NCBI RefSeq assembly: GCF_020564355.1
Contig: NZ_JAJCRR010000002.1
Span: 1 to 64,000, forward strand
DNA length: 64,000 bases
Source of the DNA: Lachnospira pectinoschiza
GTDB taxonomy: Bacteria; Bacillota; Clostridia; Lachnospirales; Lachnospiraceae
Direction: 5' to 3'
Numbering within the stretch: position 1 is the first letter of the stretch; every line of letters starts with the position of its first letter. The translations under genes and the position numbers were made by a program. Below, in pieces: positions 26,596 through 36,371 of the stretch. The notes below the pieces were generated by a model that did not search any database, had not been told where the DNA came from, and saw only the letters and a list, made by a program, of their open reading frames with translations.

Positions 26596-27527
26596 AAAAA
26601 ATTGAGTTATATAGATTAAAAGGCCTCTACCGGGAAGATTTTGTTGTAGAGGGCTACCGGTTCGGCGGAGAGGAGAATTCAGCCTGTATCGTCGGGGCGT
26701 TGCGGGGAAATGAAATGCAGCAGCTCTATATCTGTTCACAGCTGATTAAAGTTTTAAAAGAGCTGGAAGCACACGGGGCGATTACACACGGACACGGCAT
26801 TCTGGTTGTGCCAACGGCAAACAGTTATTCCATGAATGTTGGCAAACGGTTCTGGGCAGTGGATAATATAGATATTAACAGAACCTTTCCGGGCGATCTG
26901 CGTGGAGATACCACAAAGCAGATTGCGGGAGAACTGTTTGAAAAGGTAAAAGGATACAGCTACGGTATCCAGTTTGCAAGCTTTTATATGCCGGGGGATT
27001 TTATCCCGCATGTGCGCATGATGGAAACCGGTTATCAGAATGCAAGCCTTGCGAATCTGTTCGGGTTACAGTATGTAGTTATCCGAAAGCCAAAGCCGAT
27101 GGATACGGTAACACTAAATTATAACTGGCAGATGAATGGAACAAATGCATTTTCGATTTATACCAACAGTACTGATCTGGTGGATGACCGTTCAGCAAGG
27201 CAGGCTGTGTCATCGGTGCTTCGTTTTCTGACCCGCATGGGCATTTTAAAATATAACAACCACAGCGGCTATATTGCCAGTGTGATTAATGAATATGACC
27301 TGCTTCCGGTAAAAACATATGATGCCGGATTTTACAGGCATTTGAAAAATCCGGGAGACCCGGTATTTCACGGCGATCTGATTGCACAGGTAATTGATCC
27401 GTATGAGGGAGAAGTCAAAAGTGAAATCTATTCCCAGACGGACGGTATCGTATTTTTTGCGCATACGGCACCGATGGTTACGGGAAATGAGGTTGTATAT
27501 AAGATTATACGAAGAATGCATGAGTAG
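26592..27527 (+). CDS. Degenerate M14-family paralogue lacking metal ligands
   Basis: 311-aa protein, the same length and fold as its upstream partner (shared NINRTFPG-like motif at about 93-101, PHVRM, and the C-terminal GDPVFHGDLIAQVIDPYEGE barrel region). The zinc site is lost: His42 of the partner corresponds to Arg38 (LRGNE), His129 to Ala129 (GIQFAS), and the catalytic Glu191 to a Tyr (FSIYTNS). Only Glu41 remains. It is likely a non-catalytic subunit of a heteromer with the active partner, or a ligand-binding protein. The 4-nt overlap favours tight co-expression. Confidence 0.8.
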   Translation: MKKIELYRLKGLYREDFVVEGYRFGGEENSACIVGALRGNEMQQLYICSQLIKVLKELEAHGAITHGHGILVVPTANSYSMNVGKRFWAVDNIDINRTFPGDLRGDTTKQIAGELFEKVKGYSYGIQFASFYMPGDFIPHVRMMETGYQNASLANLFGLQYVVIRKPKPMDTVTLNYNWQMNGTNAFSIYTNSTDLVDDRSARQAVSSVLRFLTRMGILKYNNHSGYIASVINEYDLLPVKTYDAGFYRHLKNPGDPVFHGDLIAQVIDPYEGEVKSEIYSQTDGIVFFAHTAPMVTGNEVVYKIIRRMHE

Positions 27528-27530
27528 TTA

Positions 27531-27559
27531 TTGTTTAATTTTGACAGATATGCTACAAT
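27531..27559 (+). promoter_or_regulatory. Promoter of purL
   Basis: TTGTTT (27531-27536), 17-nt spacer, TACAAT (27554-27559). A TTGACA at 27541 is also present but has no well-spaced -10. The leader to the start codon has no purine-riboswitch core that I can see. Confidence 0.45.
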
Positions 27560-27632
27560 GATACTTATTTCAATAATACATTAAAGCGGGGCGCGGTAAA
27601 GTTTGCACCCGGCAGAATTTTAGGAGGAAAAG

Positions 27633-30600
27633 ATGAGCGGCGTTAAAAGAGTTTTTGTTGAAAAGAAAAAACCATATGCTGTAAAAGCAAAAGAGCTTCA
27701 TGATGAGATTGCAGGATATTTGGGAATTAAGACGATTTCACAGGTAAGGGTTTTAATCCGTTATGATATTGAGAATCTTTCAGAGGAAACTTATACACAG
27801 GCATTGACAACGGTATTTTCAGAACCACCGGTTGATGATGTATATGAAATGGAATTTCCGGCAGATGCTGATGATTTCGTATTTTCCGTAGAATATCTTC
27901 CGGGACAGTTTGACCAGAGAGCAGACTCCGCAGAGCAGTGTGTGCGTTTTTTCAATGAAAATGAAACACCGGTTATCAAAACAGCAGTTACATATGTATT
28001 GACGGGTGCGTTAACAGCTGATGAAAAAGAAAAGATTAAGGAACTCTGTATCAATCCGGTAGATTCAAGGGAAGCATCCAGTGAACTGCCAAAGACACTG
28101 GTGACAGAATTTAAAGTGCCGGCAGATGTAAAGATTTTTGACGGATTTAATGAAATGTCAGAAACTCAGTTAAAGGAATTATATGATTCTTTAGGACTTG
28201 CTATGACTTTTAAGGATTTTGCATTTATCCAGCAGTATTTTGCAGGAGAGGAAAAGAGAAATCCTTCCATGACGGAAATCCGGGTACTCGATACATACTG
28301 GTCTGACCACTGCCGTCATACGACATTTGCAACCGAATTAAAGAACGTTACATTTAAAGACGGTTATTACAAAGCACCAATGCAGGCAACTTATGAAAAG
28401 TATCTTGCAGACAGAGCCGTAATTTATAAAGACAGAAAAGATAAATTTGTCTGCTTAATGGACCTTGCCCTGATGGCAATGAAGAAGTTAAAGGCAGAAG
28501 GAAAGTTACAGGATCAGGAAGAATCTGATGAAATCAATGCGTGCAGTATTGTTGTGCCGGTTGAAATTGACGGAAAAACAGAAGAATGGCTTGTAAACTT
28601 CAAAAATGAAACACACAACCACCCGACAGAAATCGAACCGTTCGGTGGTGCGGCGACCTGCCTTGGCGGTGCAATCCGTGACCCGCTTTCAGGACGTACC
28701 TATGTTTATCAGGCAATGCGTGTAACCGGTGCAGCAGATCCGACCGTTCCGATTTCACAGACCTTAAAGGGCAAGCTTCCGCAGAGAAAGCTTGTAACAG
28801 GAGCTGCACAGGGCTACAGCTCTTACGGTAACCAGATCGGTCTTGCAACCGGTTATGTAAAGGAAATTTATCATCCGGATTATGTGGCAAAGAGAATGGA
28901 AATCGGTGCCGTTATGGCAGCAGCGCCAAGAAGTGCCGTAAAGAGAGAAACCTCTGATCCGGGCGATATTATTATCTTACTCGGCGGACGTACAGGACGT
29001 GACGGCTGCGGCGGTGCAACCGGTTCTTCAAAGGTGCATACAACAGAATCCATTGAAACCTGCGGTGCAGAAGTACAAAAGGGTAATGCACCGACAGAGC
29101 GTAAGATGCAGAGATTATTCAGAAGACCGGAAGTTACAAAGCTGATTAAGAAGTGTAACGACTTTGGTGCGGGCGGTGTATCCGTTGCAATCGGTGAACT
29201 TGCAGACGGTTTACGCGTATCCTTAGATAAAGTGCCAAAGAAATATGAAGGCCTTGACGGAACAGAACTTGCAATTTCCGAATCACAGGAGAGAATGGCG
29301 GTTGTCATTGATCCGGCAGATGTAGAAGCATTTTTAGCATATGCCGCAGAAGAAAACTTAGAAGCAGTAGAAGTTGCGGTTGTAACAAAAGAGCCTAGAC
29401 TGGTGCTTGAGTGGAGAGGCAGGGAAATTGTCAACATTTCAAGAGCATTTCTGGATACCAACGGTGCACATCAGGAAACTTCTGTACTGGTTGACATTCC
29501 GGAGAAGGAAGACTGTGTCTTAAATGCAGGCAAGGTTGAAGATGTAAGAGGTAAGTGGTTAAAGGTTCTTTCAGACTTAAATGAGTGTTCACAGAAAGGT
29601 CTGGTAGAACGTTTCGATGGCTCTATCGGCGCAGGTTCGGTACTCATGCCTTACGGCGGTAAGTATCAGCTGACCGAAACACAGGCAATGGTTGCAAAAC
29701 TCCCTGTATTAAAGGGTAAGTGCGATACTGTAACGATGATGGCATATGGATTTGACCCATATCTGTCAAAGTGGAGTCCATACCATGGTGCGGTTTATGC
29801 AGTTATTGATTCTGTTGCAAAGATTGTGGCAGCAGGCGGTGATTACAGCAAGATCCGTTTTACGTTCCAGGAATACTTCAGAAGAATGACAGAAGACCCG
29901 TCACGCTGGAGCCAGCCGTTTGCAGCACTGTTAGGTGCTTATGAAGCACAGTTAGGCTTCGGACTTCCGTCTATCGGCGGTAAGGACAGTATGTCAGGAA
30001 CATTTGAAGATATTGATGTTCCACCGACACTCTGCTCATTTGCAGTTGATGTAGCAAAGGAAAGCGACATTATTACACCAGAATTAAAGACAGCAGGAAA
30101 TGTATTGGTACGGTTTGATATTACAAAGAATGAATATGATTTACCGGATTTTGAACAGGTAAAGGCTTTATATGCGGCTGTTCATGAACTCATTGTAAAG
30201 AAAGCAGTGGTTTCTGCTTATGTATGCGATGCAAACGGTCTGATTCCTGCACTTTCAAAGATGGCATTCGGTAATATGAAAGGCTTTGCGTTAAATAATG
30301 ATCTCAAGGAAGAACAGTTATTTGCACCGGCTTACGGCTGTATTGTGGCAGAAGTAGAAAAGAGCCGTTTATCAGAAATTACAGTACCGTATACAATGGT
30401 TGGTACAGTAACAGATGAAGCAAAGTTTACTTATAAAGAAGTGGCAATTAATGCAGAAGAAGCATTAAGCGTATGGAAAGAACCGCTTGAAAATGTATTC
30501 CCGACAAAGGTTTCAAAGGATGAAACACCGGTTGAAAGTAAGCTCTACAAGGCAGACAGTGTTTATGTATGCAAGAATAAAGTAGCAAAGCCGACTGTAT

Positions 30601-31385
30601 TTATTCCGGTATTTCCGGGTACTAACTGCGAATACGACAGCACAAAGGCATTTGAACGTGCAGGCGCAGATGTCATCGTAAAGGTATTTAAGAACCTTTC
30701 TGCACAGGGAATCAGAGAATCTGTGGATGAATTTGAAAAGGCAATCAACCAGTCACAGATTATCATGTTCCCGGGAGGATTCTCCGCAGGTGATGAACCG
30801 GACGGTTCTGCGAAGTTCTTTGCAACGGCATTCCGTAACGCAAAGATGAAGGAAGCTGTTGAAAGACTGTTAAATGAAAGAGATGGTCTTGCACTGGGTA
30901 TCTGTAACGGTTTCCAGGCATTAATCAAACTGGGTCTTGTGCCAAACGGCTCCATTACCGGGCAGAACGACCAGTCACCGACACTGACATTTAACACCAT
31001 CAACCGCCATATCTCAAAAATGGTTTACACAAAGGTTGTATCCAATAAGAGCCCATGGCTTGCAAAGGCTGAATTAGGCGGTGTATATACAAACCCTGCT
31101 TCACACGGCGAAGGTCGTTTTGTAGCACCGAAGGAATGGTTAGATAAGCTGTTTGAAAACGGACAGGTAGCAACACAGTACTGTGATCTGGCAGGAAATG
31201 TTTCTATGGACGAAGAATGGAATGTCAACGGTTCTTATATGGCGATTGAAGGTATTACAAGCCCTGACGGAAGATGCCTTGGTAAAATGGCACATTCCGA
31301 AAGACGCGGTGATTCCGTTGCAATCAATATCTACGGCGAACAGGATTTGAAGATATTTGAATCCGGCGTGGAATACTTTAAGTAA
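27633..31385 (+). CDS. purL: Phosphoribosylformylglycinamidine synthase (single chain PurLQ)
   Basis: 1250-aa enzyme of purine synthesis that converts FGAR, glutamine and ATP to FGAM. The N-terminal substrate-handling and linker region (to about 210) precedes two AIR-synthase-type halves (NFKNETHNHPTEIEPFGGAATCLGGAIRDPL motif region near 325, GIGGKDSMSGTFED-like motif near 790). The C-terminal glutaminase domain (about 990-1250) starts at PVFPGTNCEYDS and has catalytic Cys in LGICNGFQAL and a late His/Glu (HGEGRF...). It is the large clostridial fused form rather than separate purS/purQ/purL. Start ATG 27633 lies after TTAGGAGGAAAAG. It is monocistronic, with a strong terminator behind. Confidence 0.95.
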   Translation: MSGVKRVFVEKKKPYAVKAKELHDEIAGYLGIKTISQVRVLIRYDIENLSEETYTQALTTVFSEPPVDDVYEMEFPADADDFVFSVEYLPGQFDQRADSAEQCVRFFNENETPVIKTAVTYVLTGALTADEKEKIKELCINPVDSREASSELPKTLVTEFKVPADVKIFDGFNEMSETQLKELYDSLGLAMTFKDFAFIQQYFAGEEKRNPSMTEIRVLDTYWSDHCRHTTFATELKNVTFKDGYYKAPMQATYEKYLADRAVIYKDRKDKFVCLMDLALMAMKKLKAEGKLQDQEESDEINACSIVVPVEIDGKTEEWLVNFKNETHNHPTEIEPFGGAATCLGGAIRDPLSGRTYVYQAMRVTGAADPTVPISQTLKGKLPQRKLVTGAAQGYSSYGNQIGLATGYVKEIYHPDYVAKRMEIGAVMAAAPRSAVKRETSDPGDIIILLGGRTGRDGCGGATGSSKVHTTESIETCGAEVQKGNAPTERKMQRLFRRPEVTKLIKKCNDFGAGGVSVAIGELADGLRVSLDKVPKKYEGLDGTELAISESQERMAVVIDPADVEAFLAYAAEENLEAVEVAVVTKEPRLVLEWRGREIVNISRAFLDTNGAHQETSVLVDIPEKEDCVLNAGKVEDVRGKWLKVLSDLNECSQKGLVERFDGSIGAGSVLMPYGGKYQLTETQAMVAKLPVLKGKCDTVTMMAYGFDPYLSKWSPYHGAVYAVIDSVAKIVAAGGDYSKIRFTFQEYFRRMTEDPSRWSQPFAALLGAYEAQLGFGLPSIGGKDSMSGTFEDIDVPPTLCSFAVDVAKESDIITPELKTAGNVLVRFDITKNEYDLPDFEQVKALYAAVHELIVKKAVVSAYVCDANGLIPALSKMAFGNMKGFALNNDLKEEQLFAPAYGCIVAEVEKSRLSEITVPYTMVGTVTDEAKFTYKEVAINAEEALSVWKEPLENVFPTKVSKDETPVESKLYKADSVYVCKNKVAKPTVFIPVFPGTNCEYDSTKAFERAGADVIVKVFKNLSAQGIRESVDEFEKAINQSQIIMFPGGFSAGDEPDGSAKFFATAFRNAKMKEAVERLLNERDGLALGICNGFQALIKLGLVPNGSITGQNDQSPTLTFNTINRHISKMVYTKVVSNKSPWLAKAELGGVYTNPASHGEGRFVAPKEWLDKLFENGQVATQYCDLAGNVSMDEEWNVNGSYMAIEGITSPDGRCLGKMAHSERRGDSVAINIYGEQDLKIFESGVEYFK

Positions 31386-31423
31386 GATTCGTTTTTGTCT
31401 AAGAAAGAATGAAATAAAAGGTT

Positions 31424-31468
31424 GAAAACCTTGCAGAAGGGAAAATCTTCTGCAAGGTTTTCTTTTTT
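31424..31468 (+). terminator. Intrinsic terminator of purL
   Basis: Perfect 16-bp stem GAAAACCTTGCAGAAG/CTTCTGCAAGGTTTTC with 7-nt loop and six T residues. Confidence 0.92.
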
Positions 31469-31477
31469 GTAAGGGAA

Positions 31478-31505
31478 TTGTCACGTTCCTGTGATAAGAT
31501 AAACA
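31478..31505 (+). promoter_or_regulatory. Promoter of the Bce-like module
   Basis: TTGTCA (31478-31483), 16-nt spacer, TAAACA (31500-31505). Confidence 0.45.
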
Positions 31506-31537
31506 TATAAAAACAGGGGAAGGGCAGGTGACGTGCA

Positions 31538-34411
31538 ATGCAGATTCTTCAAAATGTGTTACACAGTCTGACAAAAAGAAAGAAACAGGCGGGAAAGGTA
31601 ACGGTTACAGCGGCGGCTGCGGCAGTTTTCATAGCGGTTATCGTGGTAAGTGCAAATGGCATTTTAAGTTATCAGAAAGCAGTGACCAAGAAAACATTTG
31701 GCGGCTGGTTTATAATGGAAAACAGCAGTAACGGAACGCAGTCGGAGGAATTAAAGACACATCCGTATCTGGCAGGAAGCGGAAAAGCTGTGAATACGGC
31801 AGTATACAGTGTCTCCGAATTGTCGTCAACAGAGATAAAAATAGGTTATATGGACAGTATGGCGGCACAGCTGGCATCACTTACACTGTTGAAAGGAGCA
31901 ATGCCGCAGAATAATGATGAAATTGCAGTAGAGCGGCATACATTGGAAACACTTGGATATTCTGAAGAATTGGGGCAGACAATAACTGTTTCCTATCCTG
32001 ATAAAAACAATAAGACCAGTATTTACGAGAAGCGGCTGGCAGTCAGGGAATATATGCTGACAGGCGTACTGGAGGATTATGCGGCATACTGGGACAGCGG
32101 AAGTTATATGCCGGTCATGCTTGTTACGCAGATAGAGGCGGAAAACTATGCGCAGACGGAATCGGTTACAACGCTTTACGCACTTAATGAAGATATCCAT
32201 ACAGCGGATTACAGGCAGATATATCAGGGCATGTATAAGGTATCAACCGCAGATACAAAATTGATTTATAACAGTAAGACATATGACAGTCATGAAACGG
32301 ATTTCGGGAAAATGAGTTTCTATGCGGGCTGTTTCGCACTGGCAGCGGGAATTTTTGTTACGGCGGCAGTTTTGTGGACATATCAGCGGGAGCGCAGAAC
32401 AGCTTACCGGCAGTTTGAGAGAATGGGCATGACACGTTTTTGCCGGGCATGGTACCAGCTTACAGAACTGTGTGTGTTGATTGTACCGGCGGCGGTTGTC
32501 GGAACGGCAGCAGGCATTGGAATCGTGTGGCTGATTCTGTGGATTTTGTTACAGCGGCAGAATGCACAGGCACAGCTTACGCTGACTGCCTTTGGCAGTG
32601 TGGCGGCATGGACGGCGGTTTTTTGTGTGATAACGGCTTTGTGGGGACTGTATGCGGCGCAAAGAGTGGACAGGGAAAAGCAAAAGCAGAAAAAGAAGCT
32701 GTCCGTGTGGACAATGCGGTACGGACAGCATGTTATAAAAGCGGGATTTACGGGTATTGTTGTGCTTGCGGTGCTTGTCTGCACACAAAAAATGTCGGCG
32801 GTACAGAAAGCATACATCCATGAAAAAAGACAGCCGGATTTAATAATTACACCGGACGGTATTATCGATGAAGGAAATTCAGATACAGCAAGTGAAAGCA
32901 GCGGCACAACATCTTCCGAGACGGTACTGGACGGGGAGAAGGTAATGATGGATTACAAATATGATACGGGGAAAATGCGTGTAATTCATGGCCTGCCGCA
33001 GTCACTGACGGCATATATCGGACAGATGTCAGGAATTGACAAAACAGATACCGCATTGGTGCAGAACTGGATGGTTCTGTATTATAAGACTAAAAATGAT
33101 ACTGAATTTTATAAGCAGTACATCGAAGAAAACGGTCTGGAAAATTTTTTAAACAAGGGTGTTATGAAGTATGAAATGCCGGCATACAGCGGAACACGTA
33201 CAATGACACATTTTGTTTTTAGTAAATTTAACGGAACGCGCAGTCTGGATTATTATGTGGCGGCAAACAGGGCAGTTTATGAGGAGCTGGAAGATTATAT
33301 CGATGAAGAATACAGAGATTATGAAGCCTTTGAACGTGGAGAGCAGGCTGTACTGGTGATTCAGAAAGGGGCTGCCGGGGAATATGTGGACACCTGTAAG
33401 GCAGGTGATACACTATCGTCATCTTCGGACTACTTTTATTGGATGAATAATAATCACTCAAGTTATGCTGTATCGGAATTGTATCAGGAATGCGCGGATT
33501 ATATGCAGAAAATGCGTTTTTCAACAGCAGAGTTTGATGCGGCAGAAGAAATCCTGTCAGATATGGATGACAAGCAGGAAGATGAAATCAGACAGGAAAT
33601 TCAGGAACTTCCGGAAACGTTACAGGAAAAGATTTTATATAGATACCGTGCCGGTAAAAATATATATAAATCAGAAAATCCGGTGACAGTGGCAGCAGTT
33701 GTCTATCTGGATGAAGAAAACGAAACGGCATTTTATGAGAAGTTTCCTATATTAAAGGAAATGAATGCACAGGAATACTGGATTATGCCGGAAAGTGTCG
33801 TTTATAATCGTTATCAGTTGTCTGCTAAAAGAATGTGTACGGTCATGGAAAAAGAATATGACCCGGAGCAGTATCGGGATTTAGGTCAGAATGTGATGAT
33901 GGTATCCTACGGATTATCGGCATTGTATCAGGCAACAGATGAGGTGTTAAGAGCATATCTGGATTCCTACGGCTATTCTTATGTGAGCCATTTTGAAGAA
34001 AACAACGTGTACAGGATACAATATCTCAATCAATTGTTTTTCTATGGCATTACAATCGCCGGGATTCTTTTACTGTATGGATTGATTCTGGTGGTATGGA
34101 GTCTGTTTTATCTGCAGGAGCAGAAAAAGAGGATACGTCTTTTAATGGAACTTGGAATGGAGCGGAGTGCCATTTATACAGATGAAATGCAAAACTGTAG
34201 TCTGGCAACGGTGACGGGGACCGTCATGGCAGGCATTTTGTTTTATGCAGCAGGGACAGTGCAGGGCGGACCGGCGCTTGGAAGCTTACAGACCGCGGGA
34301 ATTGCTGCGGCAATTGCCGGTACAGGATTGTTGCTAACGGCGCTGATTTATGTCAAAATATGGAAAAGCGGTAAAACAGGAGCAGACAGATGGAACAAAA
34401 TGGGAAAATAA
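31538..34411 (+). CDS. FtsX-family ABC permease with two large extracellular domains
   Basis: 957-aa membrane protein of the MacB/FtsX permease group. One helix at about 22-45, a ~210-residue extracellular domain, three helices (about 265-370), a helix near 405, then a second ~380-residue extracellular domain, and three C-terminal helices (about 835-945). The arrangement is a duplicated FtsX unit with about eight helices. With the ATPase at 36372 it would form a transporter that detoxifies or senses envelope-active peptides, as in Bce-type systems. The ribosome binding site is GGCAGGTG. The end overlaps the response regulator by 22 nt. Confidence 0.85.
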   Translation: MQILQNVLHSLTKRKKQAGKVTVTAAAAAVFIAVIVVSANGILSYQKAVTKKTFGGWFIMENSSNGTQSEELKTHPYLAGSGKAVNTAVYSVSELSSTEIKIGYMDSMAAQLASLTLLKGAMPQNNDEIAVERHTLETLGYSEELGQTITVSYPDKNNKTSIYEKRLAVREYMLTGVLEDYAAYWDSGSYMPVMLVTQIEAENYAQTESVTTLYALNEDIHTADYRQIYQGMYKVSTADTKLIYNSKTYDSHETDFGKMSFYAGCFALAAGIFVTAAVLWTYQRERRTAYRQFERMGMTRFCRAWYQLTELCVLIVPAAVVGTAAGIGIVWLILWILLQRQNAQAQLTLTAFGSVAAWTAVFCVITALWGLYAAQRVDREKQKQKKKLSVWTMRYGQHVIKAGFTGIVVLAVLVCTQKMSAVQKAYIHEKRQPDLIITPDGIIDEGNSDTASESSGTTSSETVLDGEKVMMDYKYDTGKMRVIHGLPQSLTAYIGQMSGIDKTDTALVQNWMVLYYKTKNDTEFYKQYIEENGLENFLNKGVMKYEMPAYSGTRTMTHFVFSKFNGTRSLDYYVAANRAVYEELEDYIDEEYRDYEAFERGEQAVLVIQKGAAGEYVDTCKAGDTLSSSSDYFYWMNNNHSSYAVSELYQECADYMQKMRFSTAEFDAAEEILSDMDDKQEDEIRQEIQELPETLQEKILYRYRAGKNIYKSENPVTVAAVVYLDEENETAFYEKFPILKEMNAQEYWIMPESVVYNRYQLSAKRMCTVMEKEYDPEQYRDLGQNVMMVSYGLSALYQATDEVLRAYLDSYGYSYVSHFEENNVYRIQYLNQLFFYGITIAGILLLYGLILVVWSLFYLQEQKKRIRLLMELGMERSAIYTDEMQNCSLATVTGTVMAGILFYAAGTVQGGPALGSLQTAGIAAAIAGTGLLLTALIYVKIWKSGKTGADRWNKMGK

Positions 34412-35202
34412 AAATACTTGTCGTAGAAGATGACATTTCATTAAAGGATAGTCTGGTACGGCTGTTACAGAACAGGGATTTTTTGGTACAGGCAGTTGAA
34501 AATAAACAGCAGGCGATGGAGCAGATAAAGAGCGGGCAGCAGTATGACATTTATCTGCTGGATGTGTGGCTGCCGGACGGCAATGGGTTTGATATCTGTC
34601 ATGAAATCCGGAAAATTTCACAGGCGATTGTGATGTTTCTGACTTCATGTGATGACGAGGAAAGTATCACAAAGGGACTGGATATCGGCGGGGATGATTA
34701 TATTACAAAGCCGTTTCGGGTCGCGGAGCTGATTTCAAGGATTCATGCAAACCTGCGCAGGCTGACAGTACAGGTTATACCGGAAGTATCAAAAATATCC
34801 GCAGCGGATTTGTCCACGCTGCCGCAGGGATACAACCGGCGGAAAATTTTAGCCAGCGGCGATATCAGGGCGGATTTTGAAAGAGCGGAAATATTTAAGG
34901 ACGGACAGCTGTTAAAGCTGACACCGTTAGAAGCACAGCTGTTAGAAATTTTTTTAAGAAATCCCGAAATTATTATTAAAAGAGGACAGTTCTTAGAAAA
35001 GCTGTGGGACGGACACGGAAACTTTGTAGAAGATAATACACTAACTGTTTCGGTGAGCCGGTTAAAAAATAAACTGGGCATGTATACAGAGGGAAAACAG
35101 CAATATATAGAAACAATCCGGGGATATGGCTACCGGTGGAATTTGAGGTGTGTAATCAGTGAAGAAGAAAGCGGCGGGACGGACGAAAAATCAATTTGGT
35201 AA
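34390..35202 (+). CDS. OmpR-family response regulator
   Basis: 270-aa two-component regulator. The receiver domain (about 8-120) has the acidic pair E13-D14-D15, phosphoacceptor D58 (LLDVWLPDG), T/S in FLTS and Lys in ITKPFR. The C-terminal winged helix (about 165-255) carries LTPLEAQLLEIFLRN and TVSVSRLKNKLG...IRGYGYRW. An extra ~35-residue segment lies between the domains. It is predicted to control the neighbouring ABC genes in answer to the kinase that follows. It starts inside the permease gene and overlaps the kinase gene by 44 nt. Confidence 0.93.
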   Translation: MEQNGKIKILVVEDDISLKDSLVRLLQNRDFLVQAVENKQQAMEQIKSGQQYDIYLLDVWLPDGNGFDICHEIRKISQAIVMFLTSCDDEESITKGLDIGGDDYITKPFRVAELISRIHANLRRLTVQVIPEVSKISAADLSTLPQGYNRRKILASGDIRADFERAEIFKDGQLLKLTPLEAQLLEIFLRNPEIIIKRGQFLEKLWDGHGNFVEDNTLTVSVSRLKNKLGMYTEGKQQYIETIRGYGYRWNLRCVISEEESGGTDEKSIW

Positions 35203-36349
35203 AAATGAAGTGAGAAAGCGTGCGGCAGTCATGAATCTGACATGGCTTGTAGTATGGCTTTTAAGCTTTGCGGGAATGGCGGTGTTTTATGAATTAAAAT
35301 GTCAGGCGGTGATTGGCGCGGTCTATCAAAGCAATCCGTCCGCTGGCATATTAGTCACCAATCATATGTTTATGGCAAAGATAAATTATGAAAATCTCAT
35401 TTCTGCGGCATCGGCGGTTTATGAAAGCGGTTACACGGAACAGGGAATTTTGTGGCTGACATGGTATGCGGGCGGAAAGGGATTTCTGATTGCAGGTATT
35501 GTTATACTGGCTGTTATGGGGCTTCTTTCATGGCGGTATGTAAAAAAGATTGGCGGCAGTGACGTTTATGCGCTGTTGGAAAGTGATAAAGTGCAGATAA
35601 AAAAATGCCGTGAGGAATTGGAAGCAGCACTGCGGTATACCAAAAGAAAAGAAGAACAAGTACAGAAATTCACAGAAAATATCGCACACCAGATTAAGAC
35701 ACCGCTTGCGGGATTAAGTCTGTTACTTGATGTTATCCGGGAAGAAATTCCGCAGGAACAGACGATACAAAATGACATTGCGCAGTGCTTTTTACATGTG
35801 GAAAGAATCAAGGAATTTATCCGTCAGTTACTTACAATCAGCCGCATTGAAGCCGGAAAGGTGCGTTTTATAAAAGAGCCGGTCAGCATTTCAGGTCTGT
35901 TTGAAAATGTCAGACAGGCAGTACAGACAGACTGTAAACTGACCTTTGACTGTGCGGATAAGGACGCACAGATTTATGCAGACGGACAGTGGATTACGGA
36001 AGCATTGATTAATCTTGTGGAAAATGCCTGCCGTGCGGCACGGGCAGCACAACAGATGCAAGAACAGCCGGAGGTAAAAATAGTTGCAGTGGTGCATGCG
36101 GATAAGTGTGTTATTAAGGTAGTGGATAACGGAAACGGATTTGTGGACGGCGACACGGCACATTTATTTGACAGGTTTGAAACGCAGGGAGATTACGCAT
36201 CGTTTCAGACAGGTATCGGCTTGAATCTTTCCAGGCTTGTGGTTGAAGCACACAGCGGGACGATACAGGCATATAACAGACAAGACGGGCAGGGCGCGGT
36301 TTTCAGGGTGGTACTGCCGCAGTTTGCATTAAAGCAGGGTAAAATCTAG
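35159..36349 (+). CDS. Sensor histidine kinase (GTG start)
   Basis: 396-aa membrane kinase. Two helices (about 25-45 and 108-126) flank a ~60-residue extracellular loop. A coiled segment leads to the H box with phosphorylated His177 (FTENIAHQIKTPLAGL), then the N box (ALINLVENACRAA), G1 (VVDNGNGF), F (LFDRFE) and G2 (TGIGLNLSRLVV). The start is GTG at 35159 with GAGGTG eight bases upstream, nested in the end of the regulator gene. The extracellular loop is longer than in BceS-type intramembrane sensors, so it may bind a ligand directly. Confidence 0.9.
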   Translation: MKKKAAGRTKNQFGKNEVRKRAAVMNLTWLVVWLLSFAGMAVFYELKCQAVIGAVYQSNPSAGILVTNHMFMAKINYENLISAASAVYESGYTEQGILWLTWYAGGKGFLIAGIVILAVMGLLSWRYVKKIGGSDVYALLESDKVQIKKCREELEAALRYTKRKEEQVQKFTENIAHQIKTPLAGLSLLLDVIREEIPQEQTIQNDIAQCFLHVERIKEFIRQLLTISRIEAGKVRFIKEPVSISGLFENVRQAVQTDCKLTFDCADKDAQIYADGQWITEALINLVENACRAARAAQQMQEQPEVKIVAVVHADKCVIKVVDNGNGFVDGDTAHLFDRFETQGDYASFQTGIGLNLSRLVVEAHSGTIQAYNRQDGQGAVFRVVLPQFALKQGKI

Positions 36350-36371
36350 TACCTGCGGAAAAGAGGAAATT

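Noticed and set aside
27560-27632. Possible purine riboswitch in the purL leader
   Set aside because: The leader after the promoter is only about 70 nt and does not show the conserved core or three-stem arrangement of purine riboswitches.
28880-29461. 193-aa minus-strand ORF within purL
   Set aside because: Antisense shadow of a conserved housekeeping gene, with no start signals.
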